Shown piece by piece: positions 8,723 to 16,121 of a DNA stretch of 64,000 nucleotides (within the stretch, counting starts at the first letter, position 1; each line of letters begins with the position of its first letter). The notes under the pieces were generated by a model, which was not told where the DNA came from, searched no databases, and saw only the letters and a list, made by a program, of their open reading frames with translations. This DNA is from Feifania hominis (lineage in GTDB: Bacteria > Bacillota > Clostridia > Oscillospirales > Feifaniaceae), in assembly GCF_014384765.1 (NCBI RefSeq), contig NZ_JACRSP010000001.1:620001-684000 (forward strand). Reading direction: 5' to 3'. A program made the translations under genes and the position numbers.

Positions 8723-8725
8723 GGG

Positions 8726-9071
8726 GGTGCGAGTAAGCCAGACAGTCGCGTGGGGATTCATTCTCCATGAGGAAAGTCCGAGCTCCACAGGGCAGGATTG
8801 TGGGTAACGCCCACCAAAGGCGACTTTAGAGACAGTGCAACAGAGAGATACCGCCGCTCTTTGAGCGGTAAGGGTGGAAAGGCGAGGTAAGAGCTCACCG
8901 GCGCACAGGGTGACCGTGCGGCCATGTAAACCTAATCTGGAGCAACACCGATAGGGGACGATCTGCGCTTGCCCGGCGCGTCCCGGGAAGGTGGCACGAG
9001 CCGTATGGCAACATGCGGCCTAGATAGATGACTGTCAAATACAGAACTCGGCTTATAGACTTAGTCGCACC
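8726..9071 (+). ncRNA. rnpB: RNase P RNA
   Basis: About 346 nt. The 5' end GGTGCGA pairs with 3' TCGCACC as helix P1. Universal core pieces are all recognisable: GAGGAAAGTCCGAGCTC near 8769, AGAGACAGTGCAACAGAGAGATACCGC near 8829, AAGGGTGGAAAGGCGAGGTAAGAGCTC near 8870, and the 3' core GCTTATAGAC near 9050. Bacterial ancestral (A) type is likely but was not folded here. It is the catalytic subunit of the ribozyme that removes tRNA 5' leaders. Own promoter upstream and a strong terminator downstream. Confidence 0.95.
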
Positions 9072-9074
9072 AAA

Positions 9075-9104
9075 GGCCCCCGCCACCAGGCGGGGGCCTT
9101 TTCC
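9075..9104 (+). terminator. rnpB intrinsic terminator
   Basis: GGCCCCCGC, loop CACCAG, GCGGGGGCC, then TTTT, four bases after the P1 helix of rnpB. Confidence 0.9.
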
Positions 9105-9181
9105 ATGGAAGTCAAATTCACTTGAGTTTCCCCCGCGCTGTGATGTATACTGGTCTCAATCAAACAGCAAAGGAGACCACT

Positions 9182-9748
9182 ATGGCAACCTGGCAGGAAT
9201 TGGAGAACGAGTGCGCAAGCTGCACCAGGTGCGCGCTCTGTAAAACCCGGCTCAATGTGGTGCTCGGCGCCGGTGACCGCAGCGCCCGTATTCTCTTTGT
9301 CGGCGAGGCACCCGGCGCCTCTGAGGATGAGACCGGCATTCCCTTTGTGGGCAGAGCCGGCAAGCTTTTGGATCTCTTTCTCGACGCCGTCGGTCTTCGG
9401 CGCGACGAGATCTACATCACCAACATCGCAAAGTGCCGTCCGCCGCAGAACCGCGATCCCCTCCCCGAGGAGGAGGACGCCTGCATCCCCTATCTGCACA
9501 CGCAGATTGAGTTGATCAAGCCGGAGATGATCGTCTGCCTCGGCCGCATTGCGGCCATGCGCCTGATCAAGCCGGACTTTAAAATCACCCAGGAACACGG
9601 ACGGTGGTTCACCTACAACGGGGTGCCGATCACAGCTACGCTGCACCCGGCGGCGCTGCTGCGCGATCCCCGCAAAAAAGAGGACGCCTACAACGACTAC
9701 AAGATCATCCGGGCGGCGCTCGACGCCCTGCCCGGCAAGGAGGACTGA
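9182..9748 (+). CDS. Type 4 (Fe-S) uracil-DNA glycosylase
   Basis: 188 aa from the ATG at 9182, preceded by AAAGGAGACCACT. Removes uracil from DNA as the first step of base excision repair. Family 4 hallmarks are visible: the N-terminal cysteines CASCTRCALC and a second pair in IAKCRPPQNRDPLPEEEDAC that hold a 4Fe-4S cluster, the active-site loop GEAPGASEDETGIPFVGRAG, and the C-terminal LHPAALLRDPRKK. Family 4 enzymes are typical of clostridia and thermophiles. The next gene begins 4 bp after its stop, so the two are probably co-transcribed. Confidence 0.95.
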   Translation: MATWQELENECASCTRCALCKTRLNVVLGAGDRSARILFVGEAPGASEDETGIPFVGRAGKLLDLFLDAVGLRRDEIYITNIAKCRPPQNRDPLPEEEDACIPYLHTQIELIKPEMIVCLGRIAAMRLIKPDFKITQEHGRWFTYNGVPITATLHPAALLRDPRKKEDAYNDYKIIRAALDALPGKED

Positions 9749-9752
9749 CACC

Positions 9753-10748
9753 ATGCTTCGTCTCGCCACCATCGGAACCAGCTGGATCACCGGCGCTTTC
9801 ATCGACGGCGCCAAACTCTCCGGCAAATTCACTCTCACGGCTGTCTACTCGCGCGATGCCGAGCGCGGCGCCGCATTCGCGCTCAAGCACGGAGCGCCGA
9901 AGGTCTTTACAGACCTTGCGGAACTCGCCGCGAGCCCCGATGTGGACGCCGTCTACATCGCAAGCCCCAATTCCCTACACTATGAGCAGGCAAAGCTGCT
10001 GCTCGACAACCAGAAGCATGTTCTCTGCGAGAAGCCGCTGACCATCAACAGCGCCTACGCGCAGGAGCTCTTTGCGCTTGCCGCCAAACGCGGCTGCATT
10101 CTCATGGAGGGCATCACCCTGCTGCACATCCCGGAGCTCGCCGACTTCCGCGCGGCGCTCGGGCGCATCGGCAAAGTCAAGCTCGCCCACTTCGACTTCT
10201 CGCGCGTCTCCTCGAAGTACCGCGACTATGTTGAGGGGCGCAACCCCAACATCTTCAACCCCGCTTTTGCCACCGGCACGCTGATGGACATCGGCGTCTA
10301 CTGCGTCTACCCTGCTCTGTATCTCTTCGGCAAGCCGAAGGCTGTCTCGGCAAGCGCAACCTTCATCGACTCCGGCGCCGATGCCTCGGGCGCCTCCATT
10401 TTGGAATATGACGATCTGATCGCGGTGCTCACCTACTCCAAGACGACGCAGGGCTGCGATATTTCGGAAATTCAAGGTGACCTCGGCACCATTCTCATCA
10501 AATCGATCGGCACCATGTCTCAAGTGACGCTCAAGCTGCTCGACGGCACGCAGGAGGAGATCGTCTCCCCGCGTGAAAAGAGCGATCAGATGCGCTACAT
10601 TGCAAGCGACTTTCACCGCTTCATCACGCAGCCCGACCAGTCCGCCGGGGAGTATCAGGAGCTCTGCACGCTCAGCGTCGACGTCTGCCAGGCGCTGCGT
10701 ACCCTGCGCCGCGCGGCGGGAATCAAGTTTCCCTGCGATATTGACTGA
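9753..10748 (+). CDS. Gfo/Idh/MocA family oxidoreductase
   Basis: 331 aa cytosolic NAD(P)-dependent dehydrogenase-like protein. N-terminal Rossmann fold (LRLATIGTSWITGAFIDGAK) and the family motif AVYIASPNSLHYEQAKLLLDNQKHVLCEKPLT, with the EKP lysine; the C-terminal half is the typical mixed sheet domain with DIGVYCVYPALYLFGKPK. The nucleotide-binding glycine motif is GTSWIT rather than GxGxxG, which is common in this subgroup. Substrate (sugar, inositol or amino sugar derivative) cannot be predicted. Follows the glycosylase by 4 bp and ends at a strong terminator. Confidence 0.9.
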   Translation: MLRLATIGTSWITGAFIDGAKLSGKFTLTAVYSRDAERGAAFALKHGAPKVFTDLAELAASPDVDAVYIASPNSLHYEQAKLLLDNQKHVLCEKPLTINSAYAQELFALAAKRGCILMEGITLLHIPELADFRAALGRIGKVKLAHFDFSRVSSKYRDYVEGRNPNIFNPAFATGTLMDIGVYCVYPALYLFGKPKAVSASATFIDSGADASGASILEYDDLIAVLTYSKTTQGCDISEIQGDLGTILIKSIGTMSQVTLKLLDGTQEEIVSPREKSDQMRYIASDFHRFITQPDQSAGEYQELCTLSVDVCQALRTLRRAAGIKFPCDID

Positions 10749-10762
10749 CAGCCCCCATTGTG

Positions 10763-10800
10763 AAAAAAAGGTGCGCCGACGGCGCACCTTTTTTCTTTTT
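10763..10800 (+). terminator. Terminator after the Gfo/Idh gene
   Basis: GGTGCGCC, GAC, GGCGCACC followed by TTTTTT and preceded by AAAAAAA, so it may work both ways; the plus-strand U-tract is best. Confidence 0.9.
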
Positions 10801-10819
10801 ACAGGCTGGTTTTTCGCGT

Positions 10820-10847
10820 AACATTTTTTCCGAAAGCCGATACTATA
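10820..10847 (+). promoter_or_regulatory. Candidate non-sigma-A promoter for the P-loop ATPase gene
   Basis: No TTGACA/TATAAT pair is visible. AACA at 10820-10823, 15 bases, then GATACTATA at 10839-10847 resembles the sigma-K pattern (AC then CATAnnnTA) with one mismatch. A similar arrangement precedes the Cys/Asn-rich peptide gene at 54382-54409. Weak evidence. Confidence 0.25.
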
Positions 10848-10949
10848 GTACTGTAAGGTCAAATCAAAGAGGCAAATTCGGCATGCCGCTTGCCGCAACG
10901 GCGGCGCCCGCATGGAGGCATCTCCACCACGGGGCGAATGGAGCAACAT

Positions 10950-12032
10950 ATGACTGATAATAGACCGCAGACCCAAAACTATTTTCTCGGCGCGAATACC
11001 CCCTATGGCTTTTTCTCCTATTTTGACCATGTGGTAGACCTGCCGAACGCCCGCCACCTCTACATCATCAAGGGCGGTCCCGGCACCGGAAAGTCGACCT
11101 TTATGAAGCGCGTGGCCGGCGCTCTGGTTGATTCGGGCCGACAGGCGGATTTCATCCACTGCTGCAGCGATCCCGACTCGCTCGACGGCATTGCCTTTCC
11201 CGAGCTTGCCGTCGCCTTTGTCGACGGCACCGCACCGCACATCATCGAGGCCAGGTACCCCGCCGCCATCGACAGCCTCATCGACTTCGGGGCCCTGATC
11301 GATGCGCAGCGCATCGCCGGTCACCGGGAGACCATTCTCGGCGAGACCACGGCCATTCAAAACCTCTACCACAAGGCCTTTCGCTACATACGGGCAGCGC
11401 GCGCGCTGCTCGACGACACCTACTCCGCCGCAGCGGCGGCCCTGATTCCCGACAAGGTCGAGTCGTACGCTGCCAAGTTTGCAAAGAACAACTTTCCGAA
11501 AGTGCCCTATGACACCGGCCGGCAGACCAACCGCTTTCTCAGCGCCATCTCCCCGGACGGCATCATCGACTACTTCGACGACTTTGCCAGAAAGTCGGAG
11601 TATCTCTATGTGGTCGACGATCAGTACGGTCTGTCGGGGATTCTGCTCGGGCTGATCAACGAGCACGCCCTGCGCGCCGGTCTCTCGACCGAGGTCTACT
11701 ACTGCTCGATGGACCCGCTGTGCAAAATCGAGCACCTGTATCTGCGCGAGCTGCACATCGGCTTTCTCACCAGCAACCCCTACCACCCCTACTCAGGCGA
11801 CTATTTCAGAAAGGTCAACATGCTGCGCTTTCTCGACCGCGACCAGCTCGCCGCCCACAAGACGCGCATCCACTTCAACAAAAAGGCGGCTCTCGCACTG
11901 CTGGAGGAGGCCATCGGCACCCTGTCCAACGCAAGGGCGCACCACCGGACCCTCGAGGAGCTCTACCGCGGCTGTGTGGACTTCGGCGAACTCGATCGGC
12001 TCACACAGACCCATCTGCGCGATCTCCTCTGA
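10950..12032 (+). CDS. P-loop ATPase of the PRK06851 type
   Basis: 360 aa from the ATG at 10950 (MTDNRPQTQNYF), chosen because GGAG sits six bases before it; an in-frame ATG at 10938 is the alternative. A Walker A motif IIKGGPGTGKSTFMKRV lies near residues 38-54, with FIHCCSDPDSLDGIAFPEL following. The second half repeats a similar pattern without a P-loop (LYVVDDQYGLSG, EVYYCSMDPLCKIEHLYLRELHIGFLTSN), as in this family of tandem ATPase-like domains. The family has no established function that I can name. The upstream 150 bp hold a GC-rich imperfect hairpin but no riboswitch I recognise. Confidence 0.75.
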   Translation: MTDNRPQTQNYFLGANTPYGFFSYFDHVVDLPNARHLYIIKGGPGTGKSTFMKRVAGALVDSGRQADFIHCCSDPDSLDGIAFPELAVAFVDGTAPHIIEARYPAAIDSLIDFGALIDAQRIAGHRETILGETTAIQNLYHKAFRYIRAARALLDDTYSAAAAALIPDKVESYAAKFAKNNFPKVPYDTGRQTNRFLSAISPDGIIDYFDDFARKSEYLYVVDDQYGLSGILLGLINEHALRAGLSTEVYYCSMDPLCKIEHLYLRELHIGFLTSNPYHPYSGDYFRKVNMLRFLDRDQLAAHKTRIHFNKKAALALLEEAIGTLSNARAHHRTLEELYRGCVDFGELDRLTQTHLRDLL

Positions 12033-12035
12033 ATA

Positions 12036-12070
12036 TAGCAAAACCGTTTGCCCCGGCAAACGGTTTTTTG
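12036..12070. terminator. Bidirectional terminator between the ATPase gene and metH
   Basis: AAACCGTTTGCC, CC, GGCAAACGGTTT with A-tract before and T-tract after, placed between two convergent genes, so it can stop transcription from both sides. Confidence 0.9.
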
Positions 12071-12074
12071 CATT

Positions 12075-14459
12075 CTATTTCTTCTCAAAGAGCTCCTCAG
12101 CATACCGAACCGAGCTCATGGCATCTCTTCCGTAAAAGTCGGCGCCGATCTGCCCGGCATAGTCGGCGGTTAAAACTGCGCCGCCAACCATGACGCGGAC
12201 TCCCGGCGCGCGCTCGCGCAGAAGATGGATCGTCTGAGCCATGCTCTCAACGGTTGTAGTCATCAGCGCCGAGAGGCCGACGAGCCTCACACCGTTTTCG
12301 AGAGCGGCGTCCACCACACGCTCCGGCGCCACATCCCGGCCGAGGTCAATGACCTGAAAGCCGTAGTTTTCCAGCAGCACCTTGACGATGTTTTTACCGA
12401 TGTCATGGATGTCGCCCTTGACCGTGGCAAGAACAATCTTCTCCCCGGCCGGCTGCTTCTCACCGCTCGCCGCAAGGCTTGCCTTGAGCGCCTCAAAGGC
12501 CTCCCGGGCGGCATCCGCACTCATGAGCAGCTGCGGCAGAAAGACCGTCTTGTTCTCAAAGCCTCGGCCGACCTCGTCGAGCGCGGGCACAAGCTCCTGT
12601 GAAATGATAGCAAGCGGCTCCTGTCCCTGTGAGAGCAGTTCGCCCGCCGCCGCGCGGGAGCGCTCGCGCAGGCCGCGCAAAATCGCATCGCGCAGCGAGC
12701 AGTCGCCGGCCGCCGCTCTTGTCTCGGGTACGACGCCCGAGTACCGCCCGATGTAATCGGCACATTTTTCGTCATAGCCCCAAAGCGCGCGAAAGGCGTG
12801 GTAGGCGTTCATCATCGCCTCGGCATTGGGGTTCAAAATAGCGGCGCCAAGCCCCCGCTCGAGGGCCATCGTATAGAACGCGGCATTTACAAACTCGCGG
12901 CAGGGCAGCCCGAACGACACATTGGAAACCCCGAGAACGGTCTTAACTCCGAGTTCGCGCCGGACAAGCTCGAGCGCGTCGAGCGTCACTCTCGCGGCGT
13001 CGGGAATGGAGCTGATCGTCATGGTCAGCGTGTCAATCATAATATCCTTTTTGTCAATGCCGTACTGCCGCGCAGTGTCGACAATCTTTTTCGCCACGGC
13101 GAGGCGCCCCTCGGCTGTCTCGGGAATGCCCGCCTCGTCGAGCGTCAGGCCGACCACAACCCCGCCGTACTTCGCGACAAGCGGAAAAACGGCCTCCATC
13201 GACTCCCGCTTGCCGTTGACCGAGTTGACGAGCGCCTTGCCGTTGTAGACGCGCAGCGCCGCCTCCATCACAGCGCTCGACGCCGTGTCAATCTGCAGCG
13301 GCGCGTCGACGACGCCCTGGAGCTCCGTCACGACGCGCACCATCGCCTGCCTCTCGTCAATACCCGGCAGGCCGACGTTCACATCAAGCACCTGCGCGCC
13401 CGCCTGCTGCTGCGAAATCCCGGCCGTGAGGATGTACTCCAGATCGCCTTCCCTGAGCGCCTGCTTCAGGCGGGGCTTGCCGGTAGGATTGATTCGCTCA
13501 CCGATCACAATGGGCCCGTTGTCAAAACTGACGCTGCGTCCGTAGGAGGAGATGACGGTCTCATTTTTTGCTGTAAAGGGCTTTAACTTGATACCAGAGC
13601 ATCTCTGTGCAACTGCGCGGATATGCTCCGGCGTCGTGCCGCAGCAGCCGCCGATGAAAGCAGCGCCCAGCTCGGCGAGCTCCTCCATGGTGGCGGCAAA
13701 CTCCTCCGGTCCGACCTCGAAACAGGTTTTTCCCTCGCGGATGACCGGCATGCCCGCGTTGGGGTTGACAATCACCGGTACGCTCGCGCGGGCAAGCAGC
13801 TCGGGAAGAAGCTTCGTCATCTGCACGGGGCCGAGCCCGCAGTTCATGCCGAGCGCAGCGACGCCCAGCCCCTCCAGCATGGCGACCACACCGGCCGCGT
13901 CGCCGCCGGTGAGGAGCTTTCCGCTCTCATCGAAAATCACCGTCGCCGTCACCGGCAGCTGCGTGCACTCTTTTGCCGCGAGAACGGCTGCCTTTAGCTC
14001 GAGCGTGTCGCTCATCGTCTCAATGTGGATGAAGTCGGCCCCGGCGCGCTCACCGGCGCGCGCCATCTCCCCAAAGAGTTCGACCGCCCGCTCAAATTCC
14101 AGGTCGCCAAGGGGCTTTAAAAGCTTTCCCGTCGGCCCGATGTCAAAGGCGATCAGGCGGTCGGGCTGTCCATACCGTTCGATGGCCCGCTTCGCAGCGG
14201 CCACGGCAGCCGATGCGACCTGATCCACCGCAAGGCCGCACAGCTCCATTTTCAGCGCATTTGCGCCAAAGGTATTGGTCGTTATGATGTCGCAGCCCGC
14301 CTGCAGATAGGCAAGGTGGATTTGCTCAACCACCTCCGGGCGCTCCAGATTCCAGCTCTCGGGCAGCGCACCCGCAGGCAGGCCTGCCGCCTGGAGCATG
14401 GTTCCCATGCCGCCGTCAAAGATCAGCGGCCGCGACTTGAGCAGAGAGATCGGATTCAT
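12075..14459 (-). CDS. metH: Cobalamin-dependent methionine synthase lacking the reactivation domain
   Basis: 794 aa from the ATG at 14459 (MNPISLLKSRPLIFDGGMGTML). Transfers methyl from 5-methyl-THF via cobalamin to homocysteine. Domains: homocysteine methyltransferase, about 1-290, with zinc cysteines in MNCGLGP and GGCCGTTPEH; pterin-binding domain, about 305-570, with GERINPTGKPRLKQAL and QVLDVNVGLPGIDE; cobalamin cap, about 580-660; B12-binding domain with GDIHDIGKN, about 670-794. Full-length MetH has roughly 350 more residues, the AdoMet reactivation domain; here that domain is encoded by the preceding gene, which overlaps this one by four bases (ATGA). The longer open frame upstream is out-of-frame readthrough of that gene. 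Confidence 0.95.
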   Translation of the reverse strand: MNPISLLKSRPLIFDGGMGTMLQAAGLPAGALPESWNLERPEVVEQIHLAYLQAGCDIITTNTFGANALKMELCGLAVDQVASAAVAAAKRAIERYGQPDRLIAFDIGPTGKLLKPLGDLEFERAVELFGEMARAGERAGADFIHIETMSDTLELKAAVLAAKECTQLPVTATVIFDESGKLLTGGDAAGVVAMLEGLGVAALGMNCGLGPVQMTKLLPELLARASVPVIVNPNAGMPVIREGKTCFEVGPEEFAATMEELAELGAAFIGGCCGTTPEHIRAVAQRCSGIKLKPFTAKNETVISSYGRSVSFDNGPIVIGERINPTGKPRLKQALREGDLEYILTAGISQQQAGAQVLDVNVGLPGIDERQAMVRVVTELQGVVDAPLQIDTASSAVMEAALRVYNGKALVNSVNGKRESMEAVFPLVAKYGGVVVGLTLDEAGIPETAEGRLAVAKKIVDTARQYGIDKKDIMIDTLTMTISSIPDAARVTLDALELVRRELGVKTVLGVSNVSFGLPCREFVNAAFYTMALERGLGAAILNPNAEAMMNAYHAFRALWGYDEKCADYIGRYSGVVPETRAAAGDCSLRDAILRGLRERSRAAAGELLSQGQEPLAIISQELVPALDEVGRGFENKTVFLPQLLMSADAAREAFEALKASLAASGEKQPAGEKIVLATVKGDIHDIGKNIVKVLLENYGFQVIDLGRDVAPERVVDAALENGVRLVGLSALMTTTVESMAQTIHLLRERAPGVRVMVGGAVLTADYAGQIGADFYGRDAMSSVRYAEELFEKK

Positions 14460-15112
14460 CTGTCGTTCCCCTTTCTGTATGGGCAGTCGACCGCCGGGCA
14501 GCTTTCGCATTTGTCCGCCGCGGCCTCCGCTTTGCCCTGCGTCACGCCGATGATCGCCGTCACCGACTTCGTCGGCGCGAGCATACAGCTCTCTGTCGCA
14601 GTGAGCCCCATGCGTTTCGGCGCGTCCAGCAGCTGTAGAATATCGCGTTGGTACGTCAGAGAGAAGTCGGCATAGCCCGGGCTGAAACGGGGCTTGAAGT
14701 GCCTTCCCTGTACAAGGTAGTTCTCCAGCAGCTGTGCCTGCCGCTCGTCGCAGTAGCTCTCGATCATCGACGCGGCGCAGGCCTGAAGAACCACCGCCCG
14801 GCCCATATCGGCCACGCTTGCACGCTGAATCAGCCGATCGACGCCCGCTCCCAGCGTCGCCGCGAACAGAATGATCTCGTCGCAGCCCGCCAGATGGCGG
14901 ATGAGGCCGCGGCTCTGTACCATCATCCCAAGAAAGCACACGGTATCCTCTTCGGGAAATACCGCAAGCGGGGCCTCGCGCGTGAGCAGGCGGGGCGTCG
15001 CCTCCTGTTCGAGCTCGGCACAGGCGTCGTCAATCAGCCGGTCAAGCTGCTCTCCGGGCTCGGCACCGCGCACGCCCAGATAGCGCAGTATCTCATCACG
15101 GTTTCGTTTCAC
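14456..15112 (-). CDS. Free-standing methionine synthase reactivation (activation) domain protein
   Basis: 218 aa. Matches the AdoMet-binding activation domain of MetH as a separate protein, with the RFSPGYADFSL motif and ATESCMLAPTKSVTAIIGV. It should reductively methylate oxidised cob(II)alamin on the neighbouring MetH using AdoMet. The C-terminus ends in CESCPAVDCPYR, a Cys-rich motif often seen in clostridial versions and absent from E. coli MetH; its role is unknown, perhaps metal or cluster binding. It overlaps metF by four bases upstream and metH by four bases downstream, so the three are one operon. Confidence 0.92.
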   Translation of the reverse strand: MKRNRDEILRYLGVRGAEPGEQLDRLIDDACAELEQEATPRLLTREAPLAVFPEEDTVCFLGMMVQSRGLIRHLAGCDEIILFAATLGAGVDRLIQRASVADMGRAVVLQACAASMIESYCDERQAQLLENYLVQGRHFKPRFSPGYADFSLTYQRDILQLLDAPKRMGLTATESCMLAPTKSVTAIIGVTQGKAEAAADKCESCPAVDCPYRKGNDR

Positions 15113-16011
15113 AGCTGTTCCCTGACAGATGCGGGCAGTCCGTCAATCTCCCGGAGAATGTGGGACAGATTGTCAAAGATGGCCCGCGCGACATCCGGCT
15201 TGTTCATGGTGTACAGATGGATTCCCTTGACGCCGTTTGCGATCAGGTCGATGATCTGCTCGGTCGCGTAGGCGATGCCCGCCTGCTTCATCGCGGCCGG
15301 TTTGTCGCCGAAGCGGTCAATGATGGAGCGAAAACGCGGCGGCAGCGAAGTTCCCGAGAGCGCGCAGATGCGCTTGATCTGTTTGGCATTGGTCACCGGC
15401 ATGACCCCCGCCAGTACCGGCACATCGATGTTTTTTGCAAGCGCCCGGTAGAGAAAGCTGTAGAGCACGCTGTTGTCAAAGAACACCTGCGTCGTCAGAA
15501 AGTCGCACCCGCAGTCAACTTTCTGCTTGAGATGGACAAGATCCTCCTCCTTGCTGGGGCATTCGATATGCCCCTCCGGATAGCAGGCGGCGCCGATGCA
15601 GAAGTCACCCGCAGAGCGGATCTCCCGCACCAGCTCGTAGGCGTACTCGTAGTGGTTGCCCACCGGCGCGCCGTCCGTCGGCCGGTCGCCGCGCAGTGCA
15701 AGGATATTCTCAATTTCCCTCTCGCGCAGCTCCTGCAAAATAGCGGCGATCTCCTCGCGGGTTGAGGACAGGCAGCTCAAATGTGCAAGCGCGGTCACGC
15801 CTGTCCACCTCTCGATATGAGAGGCGATCTTAACGGTATTTCTCGACGTTCCGCCCCCCGCGCCGTAGGTCACGCTGATAAAGTCCGGGCCAATCGCCGC
15901 AATCTCCTCGGCGGCATGCTGAACACCGGCAAAGTCCGCATCCTTTTTCGGGGGGAATATCTCGCAGGAGGCGGTCAGTGGTCTGCTGTTTAAAATCTCG
16001 CTGATTTTCAT
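15109..16011 (-). CDS. metF: 5,10-methylenetetrahydrofolate reductase
   Basis: 300 aa FAD-dependent reductase making 5-methyl-THF, the methyl donor for the MetH encoded two genes downstream. Visible motifs: CEIFPPKKDADF near residues 16-27, FISVTYGAGGGTSRNT, ALAHLSCLSSTREEI, ILALRGDRPTDG, GAACYPEGH and DFLTTQVFFDN. First gene of metF - activation protein - metH. Its promoter (16050-16079) leaves a leader of only about 30 nt, so there is no room for a SAM (S-box) riboswitch, the usual control of such operons in Firmicutes. Confidence 0.96.
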   Translation of the reverse strand: MKISEILNSRPLTASCEIFPPKKDADFAGVQHAAEEIAAIGPDFISVTYGAGGGTSRNTVKIASHIERWTGVTALAHLSCLSSTREEIAAILQELREREIENILALRGDRPTDGAPVGNHYEYAYELVREIRSAGDFCIGAACYPEGHIECPSKEEDLVHLKQKVDCGCDFLTTQVFFDNSVLYSFLYRALAKNIDVPVLAGVMPVTNAKQIKRICALSGTSLPPRFRSIIDRFGDKPAAMKQAGIAYATEQIIDLIANGVKGIHLYTMNKPDVARAIFDNLSHILREIDGLPASVREQL

Positions 16012-16049
16012 TGCTTCACTTCATTTCTCTCGCGGTAATTTTGTTGTTC

Positions 16050-16079
16050 ATTATACGGCCGCCCTGGCTTTTCTGTCAA
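16050..16079 (-). promoter_or_regulatory. Sigma-A promoter for the metF operon
   Basis: Consensus TTGACA (16074-16079) and TATAAT (16050-16055) on the minus strand with an 18-base spacer, ending about 38 bp before the metF ATG. No leader riboswitch is possible in the remaining space. Confidence 0.85.
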
Positions 16080-16092
16080 GAAAACCGCATGG

Positions 16093-16121
16093 AAAAAGGA
16101 CCGCGTCAGCCGACGCAGTCC
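16093..16121 (-). terminator. Terminator overlapping the end of the histidine kinase gene
   Basis: On the minus strand GGACTGCGTC, GGCT, GACGCGGTCC followed by TTTTT. The stop codon of the kinase (16106-16108) lies inside the hairpin, so the last codons (KKDCVG) double as the terminator stem. Confidence 0.9.

Noticed and set aside
10850..10949. GC-rich hairpin region before the P-loop ATPase as a possible riboswitch
   Set aside because: Imperfect stems only, no conserved riboswitch core that I know, and no adjacent terminator or sequestered ribosome site.
14460..14939. Upstream extension of the metH frame
   Set aside because: It overlaps the activation-domain gene in another frame; the true start at 14459 has the family N-terminus and an ATGA overlap.
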